This document shows positions 47,610 through 59,742 of a stretch of DNA of 64,000 nt, one piece after another. A model generated the notes under the pieces. It ran no database searches, was not told where the DNA came from, and worked only from the letters and a program-made list of their open reading frames with translations. Within the stretch, counting starts at the first letter, position 1, and each line of letters opens with the position of its first letter. The DNA is taken from the NCBI GenBank assembly GCA_024811115.1, contig JAKOGH010001194.1, forward strand, positions 204,137 through 268,136, read 5' to 3'. Origin of the DNA: Terana coerulea. Lineage: Eukaryota > Basidiomycota > Agaricomycetes > Polyporales > Phanerochaetaceae. The translations under genes and the position numbers were made by a program.

Positions 47610-48058
47610 ATGTTTTTCAGACTCGCCGTCGTCGCTGCGCTCTCCGTCTCCCTCCTTGCGGTCGCCACCCCCCTCGAGACTCGCCAGTCAGGCAACTGCA
47701 ACACGGGCCCCATCCAATGCTGCAACAGCGTGCAGAAGGTATGCATCGAGCACACCCAGAGATTGTTCTTAGAGTCTGATTTTGTGCATAGGCCTCGTCT
47801 GCCTCTGCTGCAGGCATCCTGTCGGCCATCGGCGTCGTCCTCCAGGACGTCAATGCAGAGGTCGGCCTGGACTGCTCGCCCATCAGCGTTATTGGGGTCG
47901 GTAGCGGCTCTGCCTGCGATGCCAGCCCCGTCTGCTGCGAGGACAACAGCCACGTGAGTGACCATTATCTCGTAGATGTTTGTGTTAGCCTATATTTACT
48001 GGAACTCTTCCGGCAGGGCTCCCTCATCTCCATCGGCTGTGTCCCTGTGACGGTCTGA
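47610..48058 (+). CDS. Class I hydrophobin 5
   Basis: Secreted hydrophobin with intact frame. Exons 47610-47738, 47792-47953 and 48017-48058. Signal peptide [21 protein letters not shown]. Cysteine order: [24 protein letters not shown]. The core [18 protein letters not shown] and the end [13 protein letters not shown] place it with hydrophobins 2-4. Acidic changes ([15 protein letters not shown]) set it slightly apart. It points the same way as hydrophobin 4. Confidence 0.95.
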
Positions 48059-48430
48059 GTGCCGCCGCCTCAAGTACTCCATCGCAGTCGCCGTTTAAGG
48101 CGAACTTCGCTGAGGTCAAGCGGGTAGGAGCCGCGAGGGGATTGTTGGACTCGGACAGAGAACGTGATTGAACGATTGTACTATGATCGATACGAACGGA
48201 CTGCAAGATTGCATGTAATCCTAATGTTTTGAATTGACTGCTTCGGCTGGTACATTCTCGGTGCGACAGCGATACAGCGATAAACTCGCAACAAGTCACG
48301 AGGTTCAAGCCGGATGGTAGCTTTGTTTGTCACACAGGACGTGCACGCTGGAAAATTCCATAACACAAAGGGCGTGAAAGTACAGTGATACAACAAGATA
48401 GATGAAGCGAGTGTGAGTGCAGGGCGGTGT
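48059..48430. other. Intergenic region between convergent genes
   Basis: 3' flanks of hydrophobin 5 (+) and the NIFK-like gene (-); no gene seen. Confidence 0.5.
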
Positions 48431-49813
48431 CTATGACTCCACTGCCTTCGGCTTCTTTTTCTATTATTGGGATGTCAGGATAGTTCGACAGAACACCGGA
48501 ATGCACTCACGTATGCGACAGCATCGAAGTTGTAATTGATACCAGCTTGTGCCAGCTTCCGCTTCTTCTCTTCCTGTCGTTTCAAGAGACGCTTCTCGGC
48601 CTTTTCTTGTTCCTCCTCCGTGCGAGCCTGCCACACCTCTAATTAGCACCGTCCATCTTTCTTAGGCGAAACAAGATCGGTACCTTGTTGTGCTGCACTC
48701 GGGCGACACGAACATTGGGCACGGCCCTCCACTTTTGTTCGCGCCGACCCAGAGCTCGGGGTGGACCTTGTCCTTGGGGATGACCTTACATGTCAGGATA
48801 TGACCCATGAGCAGGTAGTTGTCCATGGTCTCTGCCACGATTTGTGCAACCGAAGAAGACTCGAACTCAAGGAAAGCGTAATGTTTTGAGCGGCCGGTCT
48901 GTACGGACGTGAGTCGGATAAATTCCTGCAGTGGACATCCAGACGCACCCTCTTGTTACGTGAGAGACGCAACCGTGTGACATCACCAAATTGCGAGAAG
49001 TACGACTTCATTTGGGTTTCGTAGAAACCGTGCGGTACGCGTCCCAGGTAGATCACACCTCGGTCGGCCGTCTACACCAGAATAAGTGTGATGGACATAG
49101 AAGGAAGTGAGCACACATACAGGTTTCTTCTTTGCTTTCTCCAACTTTTGCCTAACGACGGCATCGTCCTTCGCGATGGTGGGCAGTTTGCCAACGTCAA
49201 TGGCATCAGGCTCGTCGTTCATCTCATCGTCTGACGAATCGTCGTCGTCCGTAGAGAAAGCCGAAGATATGCGCCTCCTCTTGACCATCTTCCGCGACGC
49301 CCTCAGCATCCGAGCCAGCATTTTCCTCGCCATCCGACTCCGCGGGAACGGGCGACGGACTCTTCGCCTTGCGCTTCGACGCCGGTGCTTTCTTCGCCTT
49401 CTTGCCTCCAGAGGATATTTGTGTTGGCTGGAGCGGCTCAGCTGTCTCTGCCTTCTTCTTCCCTTTCTTCTCCTTCACCGGATCCTCTTTTCCTTCACCC
49501 TCTGATGCGTCGACTATCTGTACCTTCTTCTCCTTAGCCCCAGCCTTCTTCACCGTCTTCTTCTCTGCTGCATCTTCCTCTGCCACTTCCTGCGTCGCTT
49601 TCTTAGCCTTCTTGACCTCCTTCAAGTCGTCCACCTCTTCAGTACGCTTCCGCTTGCCAGCCGCCTTACTGCTAGGCTTCTCCGCGTCAAGCTGCTTGCC
49701 AGCCTTCGGTTTGGACTCCGAGCTGGGTTTGGTCTTTTGGAAGACTCAGCGCCGCTGACAGGCTTTGAAGCTCGTAAATTCTTGGTTGACTTTACCGTGG
49801 CTGTTTTGGTCAT
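48431..49813 (-). CDS. NIFK/Nop15-like nucleolar RNA-binding protein
   Basis: RRM protein of the NIFK/Nop15 type, which works in 60S ribosomal subunit assembly in the nucleolus. From the start [13 protein letters not shown] a long lysine/glutamate-rich region follows ([20 protein letters not shown] and similar), then an acidic [15 protein letters not shown] stretch. The RRM reads [40 protein letters not shown], and [40 protein letters not shown] and [19 protein letters not shown] come after it. Last exons are 48511 leftward and 48460-48431. Odd: two runs of four As (coding strand) where five are expected, at 49735-49738 (SSK|KTKPSS) and 48733-48736 (GANK|KWRAVPN), plus a possible third shift near 49256. 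The gene is divergent from CDC16, 246 bases apart. Confidence 0.87.
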
Positions 49814-50059
49814 TCTAAGAGATGATGCAGGAAAGCAGAGTGTAAGTGGAAATGGAAAGCGCAGAGGAGACCGTTTCAGAGTCCAAAATTTCTTTAGCGC
49901 TGCAGCGCTACGTAGTCGTCCGCATTTGGACGTTTGTTTGGCAACGCCCTTAGAATCAAACAAACAATTGATCTGGCGTCTAAGCCTCTTGACACGACCT
50001 TTCAGCCTGGGGTGGGCTGCCGTTTGTGAATTGTGGACATCCACCATTTGAGTGCTGCC

Positions 50060-52706
50060 ATGAATGAGACACCACCCCCTCACGCGAGTTTCGCCATTCC
50101 CGCCATTCCTGGCTTTCCCTCCCCGTCCAGCTCGCGACCTCGTCACTCCATAGGTTCTTCGTTCTCGTTCGGACCACAATCCTTAATCAACTCGTTAGCG
50201 GAGGCAAATCAAAGTACGACATCAAGAGGCAGATCATACGCGCTTGATCCGAACCGCTCTATCCTGCCTTCAACTCCGTTCCGCTCTTCTCCTCGGCTAC
50301 CTCGTCGACCAAAAGTCTCGGCTTCAGGCGGCAGACATCCTCTGGCGAACGACACCAACGTCTTCGAAGACTCTGACGAGGATCTCGATGATGAAGAACC
50401 GGAAAAATACGAGTGGGGGATGATTGACAGGATGAGGCTGTGGAGACACGACGCCCTCATGCAGCATCTGTACGAGACAGCGGCGTTTTGGGGGGACAAG
50501 ATTGTCAGTTGGACCAGTACGTCCCATTACGCGTAACAGATGCTGAAATAGACTAAATGAACGCAGATGATCCAAACGACGCGTTCTGGCTCGCGCAAAC
50601 CTACTTCCTCACTCACCAGTACTCGCGCGCGGAGCGACTCCTCACGCGCCCTTTCCCGACTACGCCTCCGAACATACCTCCAGCAGCCGGTGGTGGACTA
50701 AACGGACACGCTCCCGATTTCAAAGGAAAAGGCAGAGAGATGCCAACAACGTTGCCTACCATGCCCATCACCAATGTCCCTAGTCAAACGCGTTTACCTG
50801 TCGGCGGCGCAGGAGAGATGATCAACGTTGCCTCGGAGAACCAAGAAGGCGTGTCTCGCTTAGTTGATATGAGTGTGGCCTGCAGGTACCTTGCAGCGCA
50901 GTGCCAAGTGCGTCAGGGTAAGTGGACGGAAGCGATAGAGATGCTAGGGGAAGCAAACCCATTCCGAGGGTCAGGGACGAGTGGACCTCAGATACCGAAT
51001 ATGGATGGTGGCATAAAGGTACGAGGCTCCTTGTCCGTTGACGAGACACACACTTACTCAATGGAAGATTGAAGCATCCATGTGTCACCTGCGTGGTTTG
51101 CTCATGCTGAAGCTCAATCGAGGCGAACAGGCCAAGCAGTGCTTCTTAGAGGCACTTGCGTTGGATGTGAAATGCTACGAAGCCTTCGAGCAACTCATAA
51201 GTGGCGAAATGATGACACCCATAGAAGGTAGGTGGTATCACGCGCATATATCGAGTTTATTTGACCGGTGTATCCTCAGAATGGGAGTTTGTACAGACAT
51301 TAGCGTACAAGGAGCAAACACCAGAAGACTCCGACTTTGTTCGGATGATGTACACCTCGCGGCTACGGAAATACAAACACGCAGAAGAGCACGCACTAGC
51401 ACGACGAAAATTGGTTGAAGACTACGGTCTCGGGGATAATCCAGACGTCCTTTTCAGCTTCGCGGATGCCTTGTATTCGCATTTTAGATGGGCAGATTGC
51501 TTCGCGGTATCCTCCAGGTATGCTCATCACCATAATTCTCAACGCACGTTGACCGCTCCTACAGGGTGCTGGGACTGGTCTCTGTCCACGTGCCGACCAT
51601 GCCTCTGCATATAGCCTGTCTATACCATCTGTCTCATTTACACTCCAAACTCTTTATCCTGGCGCATGAATTGGTGGACAGAGAGCCCGAGAATCCGATC
51701 AGCTGGTATGCCGTGGGCGTCTGGTATCTTACCTGCAAGAAATGGGCGGAGGCACGGACGTACTTCAGGTAAGGCGTAGTCGGCCGTCCATATTCATCAC
51801 TTACTCACTCCCAGCGTGCAGTAAAACCTCTCTCATGGATCCTCGTTTTGCTCCGGCGTGGGTCGCCTTCGCGCATACATTCGCTCTTGAAGGAGAACAC
51901 GACCATGCTGTAACGGCGTATTCAACCTGTGCCCGGATGTTCACTGGGTAGGTCGCGCGTACTGCTCAAAAACATTGGCTCTGACGTTGCGGCGCAGATC
52001 TCACCTTCCGCTCATGTTCGTCGGCATGGAGAACATTGTCCTATCGAATCTGCTTCTGGCAGACGAAGCGCTTTATGCGGCGCAATCGATGTGCGACGGC
52101 GATCCTCTGTTGACGAACGAGCGCGGTGTAATGGCATATAACCACGGAGAGTATGTAATGCCCGTCCCGTCCCACTTCGCACCACTGACGCCATGTTCCC
52201 TGCAGCTACGAACAGGCGGCCAAACTCTTCAACGAAGCCATCGGGCTCGCGCAGATTACACAAACCTCAGAGCATGCGTGGGCAACGACTTACGTCAATC
52301 TGGGGACGTGCTACCGCAAGCTGAAGCGCTATCCCGAGGCGAAGGCAGCATACCAGCGCGTCATCCAACTGGACCCTCGTAACGCTGCTGCTCTCGGCTT
52401 CCTTGGTATGGTCCACCACTTGATGAACGAACTGGACGCCGCGATTGTCAAGTACCACGAGGTACGCCTGTTCCTCCTCCCCACGCGTCGTAATCTGATG
52501 ATTGTCGCAGACACTGAGCGTCGACCCGATCAACGGCCACATTCTGGAACTCTTGAACCTCGCGCTGGACTCCAAACGCGTTGGCGGGGCCGCTGGGACA
52601 GAAGGGCGTGCCAGGCGGAGAGGAGCAGTGGGCGCAGAAGATGCGCGAACACAGGAAGAAGGGCAAGGTGGGGAGCGTGCAGGTGTGCACGAGCATGAAC
52701 CGATGA
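50060..52706 (+). CDS. CDC16: APC/C subunit Cdc16 (Apc6/Cut9)
   Basis: Tetratricopeptide scaffold subunit of the anaphase-promoting complex, the ubiquitin ligase for mitotic cyclins and securin. Nine exons: 50060-50516, 50567-51018, 51068-51227, 51280-51517, 51565-51768, 51822-51947, 51998-52150, 52206-52461 and 52511-52706. A disordered N-terminus precedes [20 protein letters not shown] and [20 protein letters not shown]. The repeats follow: [80 protein letters not shown] and [19 protein letters not shown]. Odd: AAA at 52574-52576 where two As are expected sends the end out of frame. The restored tail reads [17 protein letters not shown] and stops at 52706. Confidence 0.93.
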
Positions 52707-52846
52707 GTTTATGACGAAGTGCACTTGTCGGTGTGTTACTCAGGATACTGCGGATGATTATAAATATAGAAGTGAGTGTGATGAGTTATGTGAACTATGG
52801 ATACACCGTGGGTAAGACGAGTACATCATCCATGCGGCTACAGGTG

Positions 52847-55070
52847 TCAGGCTTTCTGCTCGACAAATGATTTCAATTATGAAATGGCGGAACAAGTTGC
52901 CTCGGATTACTCACCTGTTGTACAGATACATCGTCGTGGTCCAACACACTCTCCGCATCCATCTGAATGGGCGACTAAGTTGAGTTGGTAGTGCTTTGCA
53001 GCATGCCACGACCAAGTTCTACTCACCTGAATCACAGTCGACAACATGAGTCCCCCAGTCCGGTTGGCTGATGGTCTGAGCTCCACGTTCGCTGTCCCCG
53101 GAACTTCGGATGGCGAGTCCGTCTGAGAATAACCGATAGCGCGTGCACGGAGTGAGTGCCGGGTGTTCAAAGTCGCGAGCACGGAGTTGGCATAGAGCTT
53201 GCCGATGACGAAGTCAAGCCCGAGGTACCATAGCGCATTGGGGAAGGCTGAAAACTAGGCAAGAATGAATAAGTCTCCGATGCATGGACTGGGCGGGAAA
53301 TGAGGCGGCGCCAAACATACCAGGACAATTTCAAGGACCGCTATTCCGCTGCGCGACAATGCAGTCAGACCAAACACAGACGTTTACAATTTGCCGTTTT
53401 GGACTACTCACGCAGTTAAAAGACAACGATTGATAGCGAACAACATCAACTTGTTGATCACGTTATTGGTTCTGGCGGAATGGTCGGTAAGATAAAAGGG
53501 TGGGTCATGACTCGTGTGGCGAACGCACGTCATGAAGTAGTTCTTCGTCTTCTGCAAGATGACGCACAATGATACTGCGACGATAAAGTCGGAAAGCACC
53601 GCGAAGATGGCAAGGGTATTGCCGCATACCACTGTCAACAGGTCCAGCAGATTAGCGGGGAAATTGCGAAGACTCGGTAAGCATACCATCGTGCTCTTGA
53701 ATTTATCGAAGCTACCCAGGATGAAGCCCCATATCGCACTTTCTGAAAGAAGCTGTCAGCTGCGTCTAGAGCAGCGACTAAGGGAAGTATGCTCACCGAG
53801 ACCGAAGGCTGCGCGAGGCGAACATAATCAATAATGCTGGGAAGTTCGGAATACCAGGCGTGGGTTTACCTAGATGGCAGATTACGAGCAATGCCTACGA
53901 ATCGTCGATGTGAAGGTTAGTGTGCCATAGGAGAAGCCGACGCATTATAAGTGACTCACAATCGTCGGTATAAGCCATCGTCGGGTGAAGCCCCTCGTCA
54001 CTACGAGCACTTATCAGCATTATCCTTGATACGTTGTGGATACCGTAGCAGGCTAACCGTGAAATAGTCGGGCGGTGAAGAAGCTGTGAAGGGATTCGTC
54101 AGGCGGATCATTGGGCAGGTATCATGTGGCACGGACCCTTGCGCGATGCATCCTATCAGGCACTGGTACCATAAGCCTCTCAGTGATAATCTTGTCTCCA
54201 GCATGACGAGAGACTTACGTTGACGAAGATGGAGGCCTATTCGCCATTTAGCGTGCGTCAGAGGAATCCCAATATGCTCAAATGCTGCCTACATACCCAT
54301 AGTGACCTAGTATGATCGGCGTTGGTGAAAGTCATCGAAAGTATACCTCGATTCCATTGACTCACCGGGTTCCCACCAACAAGGCCTTAGGCTGGGAGTA
54401 ATTCTTGATCTGTGCATAGCACTCGTGAATGGCCAATTGTTGGCCGCAATACAAAAGCAAACATACCAAATAGTGGTACAGAGCGTGGCACACTGACGCG
54501 GTGCGAAAAGCAGCATTAATCAAAGACTGTTCGGAACATAGATCCGGCAAAGGGTCGATATAAACATACCGAGACTGATGTGCAACGAATCGAGGACCCT
54601 GCAGGTGCAATGCGGAGTTCAATGAGTGGGAGACGGGAATGTTTCGGTATCGCGCACCATATCAGAGAAACCTGCATGATTGCGGGGCTCATGTTAGTAA
54701 GGCGGTAAAGATGGGCAGCGGTGATCGGACCCACCAAGGACTTCAGCAGTCTACCATCATCGGCATAAAATGTGAAGTAAATGAACGTCTATCGTCCGAC
54801 CAGAGTTGACGTTGAAGTCAGAACTCTAGAGTTGTAACCTTGCTTTGCTAGGCATACCTGAACACAGGTAACGCCGTAAAGTCTGTGCGAATAATGAGCG
54901 ATGGAATAAACGCCATACTGAGCGACTCACCCCATCATTGCTAAACAGCCAACAAATGCGGCTCCTATCCGCCCATACTCAGGTGAGTCTCATGGATAGC
55001 TGGTACTTAACTCACCGTAAGTAGGCGTAAGGTCGAGGGCCTGCACCAGAGGTGTTGTGCCATCGCTCAT
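52847..55070 (-). CDS. DUF6534-type seven-helix membrane protein
   Basis: Member of a large mushroom-specific membrane protein family (DUF6534) of unknown function, predicted seven-helix. It starts MSDGTTPLVQALDLTPTY at 55070 and is cut into about twenty very short exons, each read in phase. Segments: GAAFVGCLAMMG and LYGVTCVQTFIYFTFYADDG, then LIWVLDSLHISLVCHALYHY, IKNYSQPKALLVGT, and IAQGFFTARLFH. FTRRWLIPTI, SAIWGFILGSFDKFKSTM, VVCGNTLAIFAVLSDFIVAV, NNVINKLMLFAINRCLLTA, and GKLYANSVLATLNTRHSLR follow. The last two are the strongest family marks. The cytosolic tail ends near 52873 or, if the last intron is removed, at 52847. Confidence 0.82.
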
Positions 55071-55586
55071 CACCTCTCACACACTATCAGCCCGGGAAGG
55101 CCAGTGGACCGGTGGCGGTATGAGTAGCGTCGACGGTAGAGAGGAGGGGGCGAAGGTGCTGAGGCCATTCCTAGACCTTTATCGGATAATTTGCTGGCTG
55201 GATCTTGTTCTTGATGTGGCGGGCGATCCATGCGAAGGTTTGGCGCTTCGTGCCTGGGAACACCGCCCGCGGCAGATGGCGATTGGAGATGTAAGACCTT
55301 CCGGAAAGAGAAGGTGCACTCCCTTATTTGGGAGGTTAGCAACGCGGTTCCCACGATTTACTTTTGATTTTCTGAGAGCACGTGTTACGGGATGATCCGT
55401 GATGGCCGAGACTCAACACATGTGATTTCACCGTGCAAGCCATCCTCTGACCACTGCTCTCATCTGCCGTCCGTCTTTCGAGTCTCGACGCGCTGCGGGT
55501 CGTTACTCCTCCTGCCCGTAATTCCGTGACTTGACCTACAGGTTTCTTAAGCCTCACGCCTCCCGGTGCTTCCCAGGACGTCCACC

Positions 55587-56249
55587 ATGTCTGCCCTGGT
55601 TTCAGTGTCACGGCACACACTCCGTCAGCTGAAATTCATACTGCCTGGCGGGTTGGTGACTTACTACTTTGGAACTCACCACGCCTTCTGGAGGATTGTC
55701 ACTGGTGAAGCTGCTTATGGATGGGCGCGGTCAGTCTCCTCCTTTGCGACATGTTCAAGGCTCACTGGTGACTCACAGAACGACCGCGGGAACGGCACTT
55801 GTGCTCGCCTTCCTCACATTTGTACTGTTCATGTACATCCTCTTGATGCCGTTAATAAATGGAGAGAAGCCCAACGTATGTAGTAATTCTACCTCATGGA
55901 CGATCTCTTGAATAAGGCACACAGTTCCGGCAATGGAGACAATCCGGCGTTCTGTCGACTGTCATTCCGGTACGAAGTTGCCTCAACTATCGCAAGGACG
56001 AAGCTAACATGCAACACACAAGACATTAACCGCAGCGATTGTTGCGGGCTGGTCGTTACTATCGTATACCCTAGGTCATTGGACATCCCTTGGTTACGTC
56101 AGAGGTGCAATTGGAGGTGTGCATATTAATCTGTTGCCCTCCCCGTGTCTCAGTCTCATACTACACAATCATCAGCTTCCGGTCTATACGCTCTTTCATT
56201 CGGTCTTATGGGTCTTATACCCGCACCGCGAGTGTATCGACGTTCATAA
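55587..56249 (+). CDS. Conserved small membrane protein
   Basis: I do not recognise a named function. Five exons are readable, the first 55587-55729, the second 55779-55875, the last ending at 56249, all in phase. The protein has an amphipathic start (MSALVSVSRHTLRQLKFILP) followed by TYYFGTHHAFWRIVTGEAAY. It then has a strong helix (TALVLAFLTFVLFMYILLMP), FRQWRQSGVLSTVIP, a second helix (TLTAAIVAGWSLLSYTLGHW), and a glycine-rich third (ASGLYALSFGLMGLIPAPRV). It ends in basic YRRS. Three helices suggest an ER or Golgi membrane protein of about 150-160 residues. Splice choices at the last two introns were made to keep this frame. Confidence 0.65.
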
Positions 56250-56779
56250 TATACCTACGAGCCACCAAAGCCATGCATATCAGCACACATGAATCAATGT
56301 ATCGTATCCACACCAATTTCAACGCTTGTTAGCTGCGTCCGAAAAGTCCGCATTATTTCGGCCGGACCAATCAGGAATGTATGTCGCAGCGTTACTCTCC
56401 AAGGACATAAACTCTTAGAATGATTGCTCCCGTGCGGCATCTAGCGGCTTGCCAAGCCCTTCAAGGTCACTATCATCGATCGCAGTCCGGGCGACCAATG
56501 TTTCACTTGAATTTCATGCTTAAATTGTCCGAGACGGGACCGCTCGACGCCGAGTCGCATGTAGTCAAGACGTTGCGTTATAGTAGTATAGTGAGTACGA
56601 CGGTGGCGTAGCCGTCTCCCGTCATGTAATATGGCTGAACTGGCACTGTACACAGGAAGACTGTAGGATCTGGACGCGATAAAACTGGGGTGTCAAATGG
56701 GGAAAGTGTACCGAGAATACCTGGCAGCCTATGCCTCCGTAGATCGGATGCTGAACTACAAGAGCAGTACTAGTTGCAT
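56250..56779. other. Intergenic region between convergent genes
   Basis: 3' flanks of the small membrane protein (+) and the minus-strand gene ending at 56780; nothing else recognised. Confidence 0.5.
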
Positions 56780-58371
56780 TCATCGCTTCGCGGACGCCTT
56801 CTGTTGCTCGTCCCACTCTTTCAGCCACTGTGGCTTCAGCTGTTGTCCAAGCTTTACATTCTCCGACCTGGCATCGTCGACAGGCTTCATGAGAGCCTTC
56901 ACCACTGCCTCGGCATTGCCCTTAGAATTCTGTGCTGAAATTGTCTCCGCGACTTTTCTGAGTTTCTAAGCAGACGTAAGGCGTTAGTGATGACCACACT
57001 AACCAAACACAGGTCACCACGCACCATCCAGGTCAGCACCAGCCCCCAATACTCCTGCCACGTTTCCATGTACTTGCCGAATGCCTTCGCTTCCCCGATG
57101 TCTCGTATTCTTGGGTCATCAAAGTCGAGCGCGCGGCCTAAGGACTGTTGGAACCGCTGATACCGCTCCATGGCACCCGCTTCTAAGCATTTAACGTCCA
57201 CCCAGTCCCGGAGCTTATCGTCTAAGACAGTGTTCGTCGCCGAAGAGAGATTTAAATGCTTGATATGCGCAAATGGCTCATGGATATTTCCGGAGGGAGG
57301 CAGCATCGCGACGAAGCCTATCTTCTCGTCAGGTATTTCTAAGAGGGACTGTAGAGACGCTGCGAGTTCTGGGATGATCTTCGAGATACGGGGAAACACG
57401 TTCTCTACGAACGCTCGACCCTTACTGCAATGTCACCGTGGCTGCCGTGAGCAGAGACTAAAAGCGCACGCACCTTGGGCCCGGATGCCTCTACTATAAG
57501 CGTAAACTTATACTCATTCTTAGCGTCTACATGCACTTCGTATTGTAACATGTAGACGGGTACAAGAAGCGGGTATGCTGTTACCTGATGAAATGTTGTT
57601 TGCCAGTCATGCCAAAGCTTTGAAGTATGATGAGATACTAACGAAGTTTGCTTTCAGGGAAGCTGGGTTCAACCTGAGTGTTTCATCGACGACGGCATCC
57701 TTCAACGAAAGGGAGCGTATAGCGTCCTCTAACGCAAGTGGTGTAGAACTGTATGGCAAGCACAGGATGTCCGTGTCGTGCTGTTTTGTCATTTCCTGTT
57801 CAAAGGGCTTCGCTTTATCCAGGACTTCGTCGGTCGACAGTTCTGAGAACGACAGCTGCGAGAGAGGCTCCATAGTGAAGCCTGACAGCGCATGAGAATG
57901 TGCAAACAGTTCGTATATACCTATAGCCCTCACCTGGCATGTAGCTGGCGGGTTGTGCGGTCAGAGCATCGAACACATAGTGACCCGCTAACGTACGAGC
58001 GGACAGATTGAAACGTTACAGGCCCAGGCATGTCTCCCCGCCCTTTCTTATCCATCCATGACTCAACCGTCGCCTGCGCGTCGACAACCCAACAAGGAAG
58101 GTATACAGCCTGCACCCGTGTAGGCATGCGTGGCTCGCCGCCAATCCCGAGATAGAACTTGACCACACTGCTGATGCCCTTGAAGTATTGGACAGAGGGA
58201 CTCATGAGTGTGGCGATGAGGCTCAACCCGCTTGATGACTGCTACTGCGTCGACCGCAAATGGCAGTGCTGTACATGGACTCTGGCGTGAGTTCTTCTCA
58301 TCCACGGCCTCGAATAGACGGCTTAACCTCTGACTTTTGGATGGTACGGCGCAGAGGGCCCGTCTGAATAT
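56780..58371 (-). CDS. Conserved fungal protein of unknown function, start codon apparently lost
   Basis: I do not recognise a function. In order: FRRALCAVPSKSQRLSRLFE, an intron, GISSVVKFYLGIGGEPRMPT, RVQAVYLPCWVVDAQATVES. Then TLAGHYVFDALTAQPASYMPG, FTMEPLSQLSFSELSTDEVL, DILCLPYSSTPLALEDAIRS, and AYPLLVPVYMLQYEV follow. The C-terminal part has GRAFVENVFPRISKI and ERYQRFQQSLGRALDFDDPR. The end is QPQWLKEWDEQQ-like, with a basic last residue pair before the stop at 56780. The N-terminus looks mitochondrial (arginines, no acids). Odd: the frame opens at ATA (58371-58369), where ATG would be expected. The nearest upstream in-frame ATG is followed by a stop two codons later. A one-base frame change is also needed near 58010-58020. 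The LINE begins about 190 bases upstream. Confidence 0.6.
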
Positions 58372-58561
58372 CTTCTAACGCATCTTGAAAGGTTACGAGG
58401 ATGAAGCCTGACGAGTGAGCCAGTCCGCGGCAAGAGCATTCCTCAAGGCCTCGCTACAAGAGCTTGGGGATGCGGTTCGAGACGTATAGAGCGCTTTACG
58501 CTTGACAGGAGGCGTTCCGCACATGCGGGCGCTTCTGTTGCAGCTCCCACGTGGCAACTCT

Positions 58562-58588
58562 TTTTTATTTTTATTTTTATTTTTATTA
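58562..58588 (+). repeat. TTTTA microsatellite, LINE 3' tail
   Basis: Repeated TTTTA units on the plus strand, i.e. an A-rich TAAAA tail on the minus strand. It marks the 3' end of the non-LTR element lying to its right, as expected for target-primed reverse transcription. Confidence 0.75.
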
Positions 58589-59178
58589 CTCCAAATTGTA
58601 TTTAAAGTGCGGGAACATGCCCTATGCTACACATGTGATACCTAGGCACGGGCGCTGGCTTTGAAGGAACCAACTCAGTCGGTTTAAGAAAATGGTAGGC
58701 CTTTCACGAGCTCCCTCAGTCGCGGTGAAAGGATTTCTCCCCTTCCGCTCGTGAAGTTGGCCTGAGTTTCCGGACATCCGATCCCCCGCAGGAGTCACCC
58801 CGGTTCACAGAGCCTTCCTGGGTAAGAAAGCGCCCAGCGCTATAAGCGCAAAAGCACGTCGCCACACAAGTGATAATGCAAATGCGTGCCGGCCCGATGG
58901 AAGCTAAGGTGAAAGGTTTGATTGCACAGACACGACACGAGTTTGCACCCAGCCAAAGCGGTACAGGTGGTCTCGAGCGGTCGCGCTACGGGCCGGGGTC
59001 CTCCGTCCCTGCGCTCTTTGGCCTTCCGGTATTTCTTAGGTTCGCCTTGAGCGCGTTCTTTAGGTAGTGGGAGAAGACCTCCCTTCCCATGATATCCGTG
59101 TACATGCCCTGTGGCTGTGTGACACGTTCAACATTTCTTTGTGTTTGCGACGAGACTTCTCGTCTTTGTCTCTCTCCT

Positions 59179-59742
59179 TTACCCGCGTGTCTTCCGACTC
59201 GTGTTGGGGGAGATAGAACTTCTTTTGACGACGTGCTGATCCGCCGTCAATATGATTGTGCGCAGCCACTTTTGAGGCAAGTGGAACAGGGGGTCATCCG
59301 GGTGATCAGATGCCCACTGCCGCGCAGCATGCTGGATGACGCTTCCCTCCTTCTCCGAATAGAAGCGGAGGGGGTGTCTGTTGATCCCTTGATCCGGGCT
59401 CCTCTCCCTTTCGAACGTGACAAATTCATGCCAGCCGAAGGTTTTGATGGTAGCCTTTCCACCGTTCGGGCCGCGACGTTGACGCCGCCACTCCCAGAAG
59501 CGCTGTTTGCGCTCAATTGTTACCTGTCGGATGAACTCATCCTCGCGGTCCCAAGAGTCAATGTTTAGCCACCAAACACCTGTGCGGATGTCTCCGTGCC
59601 GATCGATGGCGTCCTGTATGAGGTCGCCCCACTCAAACGTTCGCGACCAAGCGGGTTGAGGTATAGGAATATGGCGATATCCGCCATGTCTAAAGCGGTT
59701 CTCCTTGTTTTGCAAGTGAAGCTGCTTTCCTGCAGCGATCAA
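59179..59742 (-). pseudogene. C-terminal region of the LINE polyprotein
   Basis: An open stretch of 187 codons, downstream of the zinc knuckle in element order. Tryptophan-, arginine- and histidine-rich (TGVWWLNIDSWDRED, RFWEWRRQRRGPNG). I recognise no enzyme domain. Its position suggests the 3' end of the second open reading frame, or a frame-shifted continuation of it. Confidence 0.45.

Noticed and set aside
47303..47779. 158-codon plus frame overlapping the hydrophobin 5 start
   Set aside because: Out of frame with hydrophobin 5, crosses its TATA box, and has no motif.
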